Shown here piece after piece: positions 20,600 to 31,453 of a stretch of 64,000 bases of DNA (position 1 is the first letter of the stretch; every line of letters starts with the position of its first letter). Source of the stretch: Thozetella sp. PMI_491. Lineage: Eukaryota; Ascomycota; Sordariomycetes; Chaetosphaeriales; Chaetosphaeriaceae. The stretch covers positions 714,155 to 778,154 of the forward strand of contig MU270015.1 of the NCBI GenBank assembly GCA_021432635.1, in the 5' to 3' direction. The translations under genes and the position numbers were made by a program. A model generated the notes under the pieces. That model ran no database searches. It saw only the letters and a list, made by a program, of their open reading frames with translations, and was not told the origin of the DNA.

Positions 20600-22291
20600 A
20601 TAGTATTAGCAGCTTAGTCTTTTTATTTTCTGAGAACCCCTAACTAATATTACGGCTCTGGGAGGCACGCCTAGTAACATACAATGCCGAGCCCGAGCTG
20701 CACGATCAGAAGCAGGCCAAAAGCAGCGGCATAGAGGGCATTGCCAGCAAGAGTGGGTATATATTCCATCTGAGCGCGGCTGATGGGACACGTTTCCACG
20801 GTACAGTTAGCAGTGCTTTTAAAGGTACAAGAGCCTGGAATCTTGGCCGCAAAAATCTGAAAGATTAGTTAAATTGTACAGCAATGAAGAAGGAAAAACT
20901 AGGGAGAGGCGCGTGGCTATAATATTTGCACGAGTATTTAGCGGAATGATCCGGGTCTATTGCCATGAAGCACTCCCGCTATATTTATCCTCTCTAGTAC
21001 TCGCAACCTGGACCTGAATCCGATCTGTATACCTTCGCAACTCACGAATTCTTCAGTCCAACGGGGGCTAAATACGTACGTGACAGCCCTGCAGCTGGCG
21101 TGGCAGCCTTAATGAGACCGGTACGGCATGATTCGCCCAACTCGACTGCCGGTAGTTACCTATGGCTAAGGGACGACTTTTTGAGTGGCGTGGGGGAAGC
21201 ATCTCGTATCGGACTAACAAAAATTGGGGTTGCAAACGTCTAACTAGAAACAGGAGTGACGCCTTTGCGCGGGACCCAGGAGGCCGAAGTTGCCTATTTA
21301 TTATCTTTCCAGTGAATCAACTTGGTGCTCTCTGCGACCCTCTCTCTGTACAGATGCGTCACCTTCCCTCGATACAACACTGATGCCGTGAACGGACTGA
21401 GGCGAGCCCAGCCAACCTTTCACTAACATCATGGCCATGCAATCACCCTCGGAAGAGGGCCTACCCACCCCGGAGACTGACGTACAGCAATACATACTCC
21501 AGCAAATACAAGCTGCTGCCGCCGCCCAGAACGATCCGGCAAGACTTACGTGACATGTGGTCCTCCTGTAGGAGACAGACCTTGTCACTCCCAAGTTAGG
21601 CGAGGATATAACCCCACTCCTACTTATAGCTACGTCTGTAGCGAAATCCGCAACTGAAAAGAGGGCTAGATGGCTTAAGCAGCAATTATTAAAATAAACA
21701 CGATTCATCTCTAACTCTACCTACCTAGAGGCTTTAACTACCTGCTCCCTCTGCGACTATCTGACCCGATATCAATAATATTCGACGTTGAAGTGGACTA
21801 GTGCATCAAGGCTACGCTTTTTAGCTTTCGCGGCGGCTGAAGTTACATACATACCAAAACCACCCACACGCGCCCGCGAATACACCTTCTAGTCTAGCAG
21901 CTATAGCATGGGATTGATGAACCACTTACTTTCAAGAGTAGCAGCAGTCGAAACAAGCACGTGAAGACTGGGTGTCGTCTTGGGAGCCGAGTTCTGTTCA
22001 AATACAGTAACCGGTATTGTGACGGGAAGTTTACAACCAAGTAATACCTGGGAAAAACATGAGAAGAAGCGGAGTTCTAGCTCTAATTGGGGCCGAAGGT
22101 GGTGCTGGGCCCGCTACTCGCGTATCTCTCGGTTTCTTTCTCAGTCTTTCTCACTAGTCGTTTTCTTGGAATCTATGCTAGAAAATACGGCGCCTCTACC
22201 TGGGGGTAAAAGTCTTACGTCTAATAACTGTAGCGTTACGTACTTTGATGTTTGGGCATTTTGGAGGCTGGGGTTAAGAAACCCACCCGCG
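20600..22291. other. Intergenic with a degenerate coding relic
   Basis: About 1.7 kb between convergent genes. Only 21431-21697 looks coding, and that frame is interrupted (listed separately). The rest shows no gene, RNA or clear repeat. Confidence 0.5.
21431..21697 (+). pseudogene. Degenerate frame with two in-frame stops
   Basis: From ATG at ~21431 one frame reads MAMQSPSEEGLPTPETDVQQ, continues into an alanine-rich helix-like stretch, hits TGA after ~40 codons and TAG six codons later, and then continues protein-like (TDLVTPKLGEDITPLL, KRARWLKQQLLK) to TAA. Keeping protein-like composition across both stops in the same frame points to a decayed gene, possibly the start of a retroelement gag, although no LTRs were found. 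The identity is not known. Confidence 0.35.
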
Positions 22292-24027
22292 TCAGGATGG
22301 CGGTAGCATTGGGCCGGCCGTAGCTCCAGGTGGCAAGGCCATATCCGCAGCGAGCCTCACAAGCAGGCCAAATGAGTCGGCGCCAGCATACCATAGATCC
22401 CAATCCATGTTCCTGTCGGGCTTCCAATCCAATCCTTTTATCGTGACTAGCGCACCATTTCGAAGTATGCCCTGCATTACATTTCTTTGTGGACTCTCAA
22501 CGAAATCGACGGCCCATTCTACCTCATTCTCCGCGAGCCACAGGGACATACGGGACGGGAGCGGCGCAAAAGCATATTGGGCTATCTCGCTGCACGGAAA
22601 CGCTAAGTCTGCGTGGAAAAGGCGGTTGATGACACGCACAGTGCCAAAGGTACTGCTGAAACCGTCAGTGTATCGATCTCTACTAGCTCGACTTAAAAAC
22701 TTGCCGGCGCCGGGACTCTTGGAACACCCAGTCTTGCCAAGGGAGAATTCGGCCCTCGAACTCCTCAACTCTGACAAAATTGCCGCACAGCGTCACGAGA
22801 TAGGAACACAGCACCTGATATTCATGGCTTTGTTAGCATGTGTTGCTACTTTGCGGGAACCATGAACCCCACGTTAATAGATATCAAAAGTTGGGTGCCG
22901 AAGCGGGTATAATCGCGGCGGCCCTCGACAATCCTCAAGAGCAGATACAAGACCAAGGATTGCAGCGACCCGAGAAGCTCCCATTTTCCAAATGTGAGAT
23001 ACTACCAATAAGCTTTAGTGACAAGATCGCCAGGACGAAACTTGCTGCAACCTATTTGTCCATGGTCCCATACCTGAGTGAGCATCCGTTCCTGCTCTGT
23101 TCGTATTAGTCCCCAGACATAAGACTTGCTCATTCCGTGGGCCAAAAGCCTTGAGAGTTGCTTGGCTGTATCTAGTGGACATAAGCATCTGATGCCCCGT
23201 GTCGTCGACCCTTTGAATTTTGGATGGACAAATGGTGGCATCGAGTTATTTCCGAGCATCATGGAGGGGAAAGATCGCAGAATATGGAGGACGATATTGC
23301 TACTAATATCGAGTGCAGCCTTGGCAGCCTTTCGGCGCTCTAGCAAGTCCGACGGATCCTGATAAGTTAATGATGTCGGGATTGAGACGGAAGGTGTGCA
23401 CAAGGCACTCTGTTCAGTACCGTGCGACCTCTCCGGGCTCTCATCGCTTCCACCAACGTTTCCCATATGAGTCTCGCAGAGAGGTGGTCCATTTATCGAG
23501 GTGGTGGCATCAATCATCCTCCATAGATCGTTAGAGAAATCTGCCTCGTCTGCCAGGGTTGGCGGGCAGATGCGGTCTGGAAGGGGCTCTCCTGGCTCTG
23601 TGAATGCGGAGCAGTTGGTCTCGCCGTCCCGGAAGATGGGAAGCTCTGAATCGTGCAGCTGTTCAGCAACACCATTGACGACAAATGTCTCCGACGGTTG
23701 ACTGATTTGCTGTACTGGTCCAGTTTGGTAATGGCATATGACGGATTTCGCAGTACACCGTGCGCAGCCTAAGGGATCCATGTTGCATCGGGCCTTAGTG
23801 CGCACACACTCGTCGCATGCTTTCCTCCTCAAAGGGGGGCCGAACCGGTGCTTCCTCCGGCAATACGAGATGTGTCGAGTGCCGGGCCTCGCTGCAGCTT
23901 ATTAGAGAGGAGGGATCCTAGGTGCTCAAAGCCCTGCAAGAATCACGGGCAATATCTCACACGTGGGGCAAATCTTATTGCAAACAGGACAGCGCCGTTC
24001 GCTGGATTGATCTGTTGACCGCTCCAT
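22292..24027 (-). CDS. Transcription factor with C2HC finger plus Zn2Cys6 cluster
   Basis: Five exons (24027-23961, 23891-23074, 23001-22873, 22814-22705, 22655-22292) give 495 residues. The first exon plus the next builds a C2HC finger (Cys13, Cys16, His29, Cys33), followed at once by a canonical Zn2Cys6 cluster (Cys48, 51, 58, 65, 68, 75; spacing 2-6-6-2-6). The middle and C-terminal part carries the usual pattern of this regulator class: IRTEQERMLTQ, KWELLGSLQSLVLYLLLRI, WQDWVFQESRRR and VINRLFHADLAFPC. Intron 4 begins with GC (donor GCAAGT) and is the only way I found to keep the frame; its acceptor is a CAGCAG tandem, so a 494-residue form is also possible. The protein is a nuclear DNA-binding regulator; targets are unknown. 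Confidence 0.85.
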
Positions 24028-24642
24028 GTGACCTCGTGGACCAGCCCGACGGACTGGATGCGAGGCATAAACGGAGAATAATGCAAGAACTGCCGATGAA
24101 TTTGTCTAGCAACAAATGTGGGCATATCGGTTAAGCTGCAAGATCGACTCAAGCAGGTAAAATTTTGCTGGCTGTCCTACGGAGTTCCGTTGTCCTCAAC
24201 TTGATTAATCAGCCACGGCTTCGGGGTTGATACTACCAGTATCTCCGACAGCAATTCTCCATTGAGTTGGCTAGATACATGATGTCATCCGCAAGGAAAG
24301 AGTACGTGAAGCTACTTGTCGAGGGACAAAAGGGCTCCAAAACTAAGTTGAGGGCTGGCAAAGGTGCTAGATCGCGTGTATGGAATGGAGTGGTGAGTTT
24401 TACTGCAACTGAGTAAAATAGGTAGGCGAGATGTGGTACCTCCCCTGCACAGCTTGGGTATCTGCGGGAGGTAGGTAAAATGCGATGTGAGGACAACATA
24501 TAACTATCGTAGGTACCTCAGGAGAAGCCAGACATATGCGCAATCGACAGGTAAATTCCTTCTCTTTCTATCGTTTCCCTCTATGGATCCTAGTCTCCCT
24601 CTACCATGGTGTTGTCTATGTAGTGGGTTCTGACCTCCAAAC
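24028..24642. other. Intergenic, no supported gene
   Basis: About 600 bp between two minus-strand genes. It contains the promoter of the C2HC/Zn2Cys6 regulator and the 3' flank of the dehydrogenase. No other feature was seen. Confidence 0.5.
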
Positions 24643-25567
24643 TTAGCTGCTGTCCCATCCCACGAAGGACAGTCCACCGAGCTTAAAATCTAGAAGATCG
24701 GTGCTCAGGATCTCCTCCTTCCTAGCCTTTAGCTCATCGACATCCCAGTTGGCCCACACGAACTTTCCTCTAAGAAATTTGGCTTCCGGACTGACTAGCC
24801 ACAAAACGAAATGACCGGGAAGGTCCGCTGGGATGAATTAATCGCGAAATCAGGGAATCAGGGGAACGTGACGAACCATGGTCCATGTTACCCCCAGTAC
24901 TCTTGCGAGTCATCTCGGTGTCGACAATGCCTGGCTGCACACTTACAACGTGTAGCCCAGGGTTCTCTACGGCGATGAATTTGAACAAGGTGGTTGCCGC
25001 AGATTTACTCGACACGTAGCTGGAGAGACCGGTATTCAGCGGGGGCGTATGAACCATGCCAGAGGAGATGTGTATAAGCGAAGCGTCTTGAGCGGCAAAT
25101 CTGTAGAACGCGCGGACCGAATAGAATGCACCGAGCACGTTCGTCTGAAACGATGTCCACCAATCTTGCATGTCCGCGGCCAGAACCGAGGTACTCGTAG
25201 CCATGTACCCAGAGTTGTAAATAAAAACGTCGATCTTTCCGAACTCCGCAGCGATATTGTTGACTGCCTCACTGATCTGGTTTTCGCTGGTCACGTCCGC
25301 GGACAAAGTCAACACGGTGGTGCCCGGAAAGGCGGTCTGGATGGCGTCCTTTGTCCCGAAAAGCTTTTTCTCGGTCCTGCCAAGTATGGCGATCTTGGTA
25401 GAGCCAGCCGCCGCGAATGCCATAGCAATAGCAGCACCAATGCCACTTCCCCCACCCGTGACTACGACGACTTTGTTTTTAGCCGTGAGTTCAGGACGGT
25501 GTGGCGAGATGGAAGCATATGGTTGGCTGTGCCAGGCCTTGGTGAGGGATGGAAATTGGAATACCAT
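24643..25567 (-). CDS. Short-chain dehydrogenase/reductase (classical SDR)
   Basis: Two exons (25567-24877 and 24827-24643) give 291 residues. The cofactor motif TGGGSGIG lies at residues 37-44, catalytic Ser169 in HISSGM, and Tyr184/Lys188 in SSYVSSK. The usual NNAG structural motif reads YNSG. The second exon supplies the family's C-terminal pattern (LPGHFVLWLVSPEAKFLRGK, FVWANWDVDEL, KLGGLSFVGW), which would be lost if the first exon were read to its in-frame stop. The donor (GTTCGT) is weak but the phase is correct. An upstream in-frame start would add 51 residues with no homology pattern, so ATG 25567-25565 is preferred. The substrate is unknown. A dimethylformamidase relic lies directly upstream. 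Confidence 0.87.
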
Positions 25568-25841
25568 ATCTAAGGGCGTTTCGCTGTCTCCAGAAAAAGT
25601 ATTTGCGAACTCGAAGGTGGCCCTCTCTTGTCCAGGAAATGGATTAACACCCCCTTTAAATATCAGGCTGAAAAATGAGAAATTTTCTGGTGGGGTTTTT
25701 GAACTTGATCCGTTGTACAACTCCGGAGACGCTTCTGCGGCGCTATGTACATGTCGCCGGCGAACGTCGTTGAAACTTATCTGGAGGATCGGAAATCAGG
25801 ACATCTGCTCACAACTTTGAAGGTAATCTGCATTCCACTAA

Positions 25842-26566
25842 CTATTTTTTCACTCCAACGAATCTCCGTATCACGTTCTCCGTTACCCTTGCAACACTAT
25901 TATCGTACCCGTGCCACCCTAGTGAGCAGTACCAGTTCATACTCCCCACGGAAAAGACGGACCCACCACCGGGCGTTTTCTGTATGACAATGTCGCTCCG
26001 GATCTTGCTGTCTGGCTAGCCAGCATTGCAGTTTCCTGAAATCCGTAGTCTTCTGGGAAAAGCCCAAACACATCAGAGTGCCCGGTGCTAGACGCCAACA
26101 CCACTGCCGCCTCGGAGCTTCCGTGGGCAGGATCCCACCGATCGATTTCATCACCACTCGCACCACCACCAAAGCCATGCTCACCGATAAGCTCGTCAGG
26201 ATGCAGGCCTTCAAATACCCAAGCGTAGCGCTCGCGAGCCGCCGCAGCCTCCACTCCGCCCTGGTGCTTCACCGCCTCCGCGCGCGAGTATGGGACGCCA
26301 GGACCAATCCCTTCCCCACAGCAACGGATCCCGAAAAGATGATTTGCAGAACGGCCACGTGAGCGCCAGAGACCTCCCTGTGCGCCGTTGAGGCTGTGGT
26401 GTCTCTCGCCGCCGGGAAGTCCAAATGTCCGCACGCCCTGGTCACCGCGGCGAACCTCGAGACGATGAGGATTCTTAGAATCCAGTACCGACAGCCCATA
26501 GAACCCGTTTCCTCCGAGGTAGCAAATACAGTCGCCCTTGCCCGGGGAAGGGTTAGGATCAGACAA
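25842..26566 (-). pseudogene. N,N-dimethylformamidase beta-subunit-like fragment, frameshifted
   Basis: The minus-strand frame from ~26530 reads CYLGGNGFYGLSVLD, LEVRRGDQGV, GGLWRSRGR, YAWVFEGLHPDELIG and VVLASSTGHSDVFGLFPEDYG, the C-terminal pattern of the large subunit of N,N-dimethylformamidase-like proteins. Near 26007 the frame breaks by one base. The homologous reading continues in the next frame (RSDIV, KTPGGGSVFSVGSMNWYCSL) to TAG at 25842-25844. About two thirds of the usual protein is absent upstream, so this is a 5'-truncated, frameshifted relic rather than a sequencing slip alone. The intact enzyme would hydrolyse dimethylformamide-type amides. Composition is GC-richer than the flanks. 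Confidence 0.7.
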
Positions 26567-27081
26567 CAGAAGTCATTTCGGAACGGCGTTGTAGGTTGCC
26601 CTGAAGAAATAAGGATGAGGTGTTGTGACGTAGTTGGAGAAAAACCCCGATGAGTCTAGCTGGCATGGACGACATGAGTTAGGAAAGCGTTGCAAGAATT
26701 TCGTGAGAGAGGTAACCTGAACAAAATGGTCTTATCTAGTTAGATTTGGATATATAAGAAGCCCGTTTGCCAAGTACCTCGGCTTACTCTCTACATAGGA
26801 ACAGATAGAGCATTGCAAATATCAAATGCTGCCATATTTTAGGTTAAGCAGAGCTCAAGGAGTTGAGAAGAGCTGCGTCGTCGGGCCAGCTTGGTGTTTG
26901 GGCGAGGGCGGTTGGTACGCACCTGGTCTCTGGGTTTCACTTATCATTTTTGGTACTCTGTGGGGATATGTATGTGGTAAAAGGCTAGTTATTACAGCTT
27001 CAACAGTGGAAGCTATTTGGATGCTATCAGATAGGAGTATCTAGCTGATGGGAGCCGGCCACCACGGTCCTATAAGCGCCA
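26567..27081. other. Intergenic, no supported gene
   Basis: AT-richer than the relic next to it. It does not contain the missing 5' part of the dimethylformamidase-like gene. Short frames only. Confidence 0.5.
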
Positions 27082-28931
27082 CTACTGCACCCTTCCCTCT
27101 TCCTCGCTGCTCGTGGCCATATCATTGTCGACAGAGAAGTCAAATTCCGCCTCATCCTCGCCTAGATCTTCAGGTTGGGGGCGCAACCATCGGCTTGAGG
27201 GTGTCAACTCGTCACTGAAGTTTCCGCCAGCATTGGAGAACAGAGGGTCGCCAGCATTGGAGAACAAAGGGACGCCAGCATTGGCGAGCAGAAGGTTGCT
27301 GGCATTAGAGAGAAGAAGATCGCTTCCCAGCATGTTTTCCAACGAGTCAGGTATCATTGGGCTCATGTTGATTTCCTGTAACTCGCTTGGGGTCCTCAAG
27401 TCGATACCGGAGTCGTTCTCGGATGCTAGCTGCTTCGTCCGAGTGAGGTCTGCTTCTGGGGGCTGTATGATGCTTTCGAGTTGGGACAGTTCCTGCGCGG
27501 CCAAAACACGCCTAGCATCAGCAAGAGATTGCTCGTCGGTAGTTTCGTGAAGACAAGTCTGATCCTCAATAGGAATCTCCTCTAGGTAAGCGGTATTCGG
27601 TTCCGCTGGGGTGTTATTCTTGGCAGGCAAGTCCCGCAGACTGTCGACGCTACTCTCTCCTTCATTTCCAAGATTGGAGTTGAAGCAGGGTAGATTCTCG
27701 AGTATGCGGGGGAGGACATCCAAAGTAACAGTTATACCAGGTTTAGCCCCTACCATTTCTGTATGAGCAGCGAGTTCTGTTTTGAAACATGGATAGCAGA
27801 AAGTAAAAGCAGTAACTCACACATATTGAAAGAGCCTGAGGTAATCTCCGGCCAAATAGCCTTGCAAACAGACCAATATTGGTCAACGACATCGTTCACG
27901 CCATCAATCTTGGCTCTAAAGTCGATTTCCAAGAAGACCTTGTCCTGCCCAGGCTCCATGACTTCTGGATGAAGAGGGCTGACAGGGAGGACGTCTGATG
28001 GGGAACGACATTTATCTTTATGTTTATTGATGGTATCCTCGAGTTTCTTGTCTCGAGCCGTCGTGAATCGGGTTTTGCATCTGTAGCATCCGTATTTAGA
28101 CAAGTGGCATCGTTTGATGTGATCCCTGCTAGCATCAGTCACAGTGCAACATCGACTACCTCCAGGACTGTAGCTCGATGACCTACTTCAATGTGGCGAT
28201 ATCCTTGAACCCCCACCACATGCAAGCATGGTCCTTAACCTGTGCATATCGTTCGGGGTTCATTCTTGGAAAAGGACATGCGAGCCAGCCTTTACGGCTT
28301 TCGGGATACTCCTCCTCGAGAGCCGACATTAATTCGTCCATAACCAGTTTCGGGGTCAGTTGCTGTCCACTGCGCGTCTCAGCTGCTGGATCCCCCGCGG
28401 CTAACTGATGATTGAATGTCCCGCCTGTTGGGCTTCCATGTCCGTCACTATGGGGGCCTCTGGATCGCTTCCCAGGCGTCCTGCTCCAAGTCTCGGGCAT
28501 GGCGTTGAACGCTTGTGGGTTATTTGGACACCTTCACCGTAAACACCTGTCGATGACATCCAACTTGGTCTTGACTCTCTCCTTGTGCGATTTATTTGTC
28601 GATCTTCTCGTGGAGTGGGACGACGGCGAGGACCTTTGAACAAGTTGCTCTGACACGGTCGAGCGACTCGAATCGGTCCTCAGCCAGCTCTGCAGCATAA
28701 AGTCCGATGTTGTCGAACCCGCTGATTGCCTAAGAAATATACATCAGTATCGACAGTCAGGTATAATGAACATGATCTTACTTGGACTGGTATTTGTCTG
28801 ACATCCGATTGTCCGATTTGGAAATCTAGAAACATGTTGGTGGCCCGCGAAGCGACTGGGTTTTGAGGTGGAAGCGAAATGGGGGAAATCGCAGGTGCGA
28901 TTTCTCCCCTTTTGAGGAGAGGACCCCTCAT
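27082..28931 (-). CDS. Second gene with the ascomycete C2H2-like zinc module (possible pseudogene)
   Basis: In-phase exons: 28931-28782, 28729-28634, 28581-28547, 28480-28187 and 28125 to ~27830, then a final frame 27756-27082. The zinc module starts LACPFPRMNPERY, runs through CMWWGF and across an intron into LKDHIKRCHLSKYGCYRCKTRF and HKDKC, matching the module in the 15-18 kb TPR gene, but no TPR array is present. The N-terminal exons read FDNIGLYAAELAEDRFESLD-like sequence of unknown fold. The last exon is acidic and contains a 24-bp repeat. No canonical intron joins exon 5 to the last exon in frame: the only phase-compatible junction creates TAA. So the gene is either truncated at about residue 300 or mildly decayed. 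The role is unknown; a nuclear protein is likely. Confidence 0.55.
27231..27326 (-). repeat. Four 24-bp coding tandem repeats
   Basis: Units at 27231-27254, 27255-27278, 27279-27302 and 27303-27326. The first two differ at two positions; the others are diverged. On the minus strand they encode an eight-residue unit of the type PLFSNAGD. Confidence 0.75.
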
Positions 28932-29841
28932 TTATTTCGGTCTCTGGCTTGTGTTATACAGGCCAATGCCGCGTGACGTGGCGTGTCTGTCATGCAGGAC
29001 AGCGCCGACACCAATCGTTCAGTTTTAGTAGTGTCCATCCCGCCCCACTCCCACCTGAACAAGTCTTCCAGACCAACCAACATATTGTACAGTATGGTAC
29101 TGTTCGGAATAAGCTGGGCAGCAAAGCTGGGTAGCAACCTACCGCTCGCTACCCATATGTATGAGCGTCCTCTAGTACGATCTAGCCGATACATCGAATG
29201 GTGACAGCGATTGACTGCTAGCACAAATACTCGGGTCCACATGTATTTACACCCGATAGCAATATTTTAGTGTCATGATTGAAGATGTAGTTAGCGTTAG
29301 AGAGCCCTCCATTAGTACCTTAGCGAGATGCGCACGTGAGACTACGAAGCACCCACCAGCACAGTTCGCTCTGCGAATCCTTCGTCTTTTTGCAGTGGCT
29401 TCGACCGACATAGACCTTAGACAACACAAACTGTAGATTTCAGTTTGATCCTAACGTGCACGGTCAGTTGCAATATGCATTTTGTCGAGCCAGAGGCTAT
29501 TTCCAATCTTTTACCCTCGATCTCTCACTGACGAACCAGCACCGAATGACCTAGTTGAGCGACTTTTCTTTCCGGGTTTAGGTGCAGCAGATTGAACCTG
29601 CGATGTCAAGGCCTGCAATGTTTCACAAGCGCACGTACTGGCAAGCCAGGACCGGAAGACAAACATGGGACGCGCACTCGCGCATCGATATCGCATATGC
29701 GATCTCAAATCGGTAAAAATGCATCCTCCCTCAACCCGTCTTGGTGTGCCTTGTCTCGAACACCTGTACAACTGTCAGACAAGGCAACCACCCGTACCCT
29801 ACCTTCTATTAATCCACTATATCGTTATATACCGTTAAAAC
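28932..29841. other. Intergenic, divergent promoter region
   Basis: About 900 bp between divergent genes. Frames at 28928-29242 (minus) and 29592-29879 (plus) are open but have no recognisable features. No motif was assigned. Confidence 0.5.
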
Positions 29842-30589
29842 ATGGCGCCGCTTCATTCTCAGTCCGAGGCAGGGTTTGAACCCATTGCCCTCTTGGAAGC
29901 GGAGACATCAGCCGCTTCTTCCACTAGTCATGTACCTCCCACTGTTGGCATTGTCATGGGCGTCCGTTCCAGACATTCTGGACACATCTTCTTCTCTTTC
30001 CCAGTTTCTGTGTCCCTGGATGGCGAGAAGTTCATGCTAGAGCTCAAGGGCTTCTTGGCTGGAACAGTCTCCACAAACCCGCACGTTGCCGGTCGTGGCT
30101 CTCTCCACAAAGTCTTCTACAGAGATACCATCGAGTTTGCTACAGTCTCGTCTGTAGGTGGACCTCTTCTGGCAACTACCCTCAGTCTATCTAACGTATT
30201 TTTTTTAACAGCTACGTGCTCGTGACATCGAAGAAGGACTCGTGTGGCCCGTCGAAGCTGCCCTTTCCGACACGACATGCAACCCAGAGTTGACTGCGGG
30301 TTATCGCCGTCCCTCAATCCTTCGTCGATTAACCCGCTTCCCCGAGCATCCAGCTTTTTTTGGACCCAGCCATGACCGTCTCATACTTGTGATTGGTCGA
30401 GAGATCAACCTGCTCGGCGTGGTGGGGGCGATTTGCTCGGCCGTTGTGACTGCCGTCGTCGCCTTTGTCCTTGTCGGGGCATTGGCCAAGCGTTGGGACA
30501 TCGCAGCCGGTGTTGGGTGTTTCGTCCTTGCTGCCATTGCCGTACTCCAGGGCTTGGCCTTTTACTTGATATCCCATAGCAAGCTATAA
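29842..30589 (+). CDS. Small protein with two C-terminal membrane segments, function unknown
   Basis: Two exons (29842-30153 and 30212-30589) join in phase to 229 residues; the donor is GTAGGT and the acceptor follows a run of T. The N-terminal ~170 residues are soluble in character, with VSVSLDGEKFMLELKGFLAG and IEEGLVWPVEAALSD. The end has two hydrophobic helices (LLGVVGAICSAVVTAVVAFVLV and AAGVGCFVLAAIAVLQGLAFYLI) separated by a short KRWD loop. No signal peptide or known motif was recognised. The topology suggests a hairpin-anchored membrane protein with a cytosolic head. Its 3' end converges on a short minus-strand frame at 30684. Confidence 0.6.
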
Positions 30590-30683
30590 TACATCGTTCC
30601 ATGTAGCAAGAAGGCTGTCCTCATATCATACGTTCGTGTATAGATTAGCCTACAACAATGAAAACGTATTTTTCTAGTCCGGC

Positions 30684-30884
30684 CTAAAGGATCATAGGTG
30701 CCGGCACTTCCCAGGTCGAGAAGACGTTATCGCTACCGATGACATCCGCACTGAGGAGCGTTGCAGCATAAAGGAAAGACCACAGCCGATTCAAGAGGAA
30801 GTGGTGTTTGGGGACGAAGTATACTTGCGGAGGAAGCAGATTCTTGGCAAAGACAGGCGCGGTCTGATAGTCCCGCTGGGCCAT
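30684..30884 (-). CDS. Small hypothetical protein (66 aa)
   Basis: A single frame from ATG 30884-30882 to TAA, reading MAQRDYQTAPVFAKNLLPPQ at the start, with a weakly hydrophobic middle (RLWSFLYAATLLSADVIG) and a proline-containing end (WEVPAPMIL). Composition is protein-like and it begins with a good ATG, but it is short and I recognise no family. It may be real, or an exon of something larger. Confidence 0.35.
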   Translation of the reverse strand: MAQRDYQTAPVFAKNLLPPQVYFVPKHHFLLNRLWSFLYAATLLSADVIGSDNVFSTWEVPAPMIL

Positions 30885-31453
30885 GTTCGTACGTGTGCAG
30901 CGATGGGATGTAGGAAAAGGGCGGTAAGCAGTCAGATGCCCAGCTTGAAGGGTCTAAGAATGAAGATGAAGATTTGAATCACCACAGGAACTGGTGGTTT
31001 CTTGTCTACAAGTAAAAAGTCCTTTCTAGATCTTCTGGCACCCTTGGCGCCGTCAAGCTCAAGCATCGTCACTACCTTAGATGTTACTGGTGCTGGGGTA
31101 TGAGCGGAGCCATTTCGCCCGTCAGGCCGGCATATGCCCCTCTCTCGCAGATCACCGAATTACAAAGACCACTAGGTGCGACCAATGAGTTTCACCCGAA
31201 GCAGACAGGCGGTCAGGCAGCCACCCCAGCCCGAAGATCCTAAACGAGGGGCGGAGGAGGCACAGCGCTTGGGGCGGGGGTCGCTACCCCGAGGGCGAGG
31301 GGTACTTTTGAGGCCATTAGGTCTCTAACCTATACACCTAAAATGCAAACGTGGAGCGCTGGAGTACCTGAGTAATACCGAGGCTTCCATCGCTTCACTA
31401 CTCTACTCGCGGGGCAGACAACTAGAAGCCCTTCGCTATCTATTCAAATTACC
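30885..31453. other. Divergent promoter region
   Basis: About 570 bp. It includes a GC-rich tract near 31200-31310 (GGGGCGGGGG at ~31271). No gene was seen. Confidence 0.5.

Noticed and set aside
26078-26653. Plus-strand frames over the DMFase-like relic
   Set aside because: They are shadows of the GC-rich minus-strand sequence, which carries recognisable motifs.
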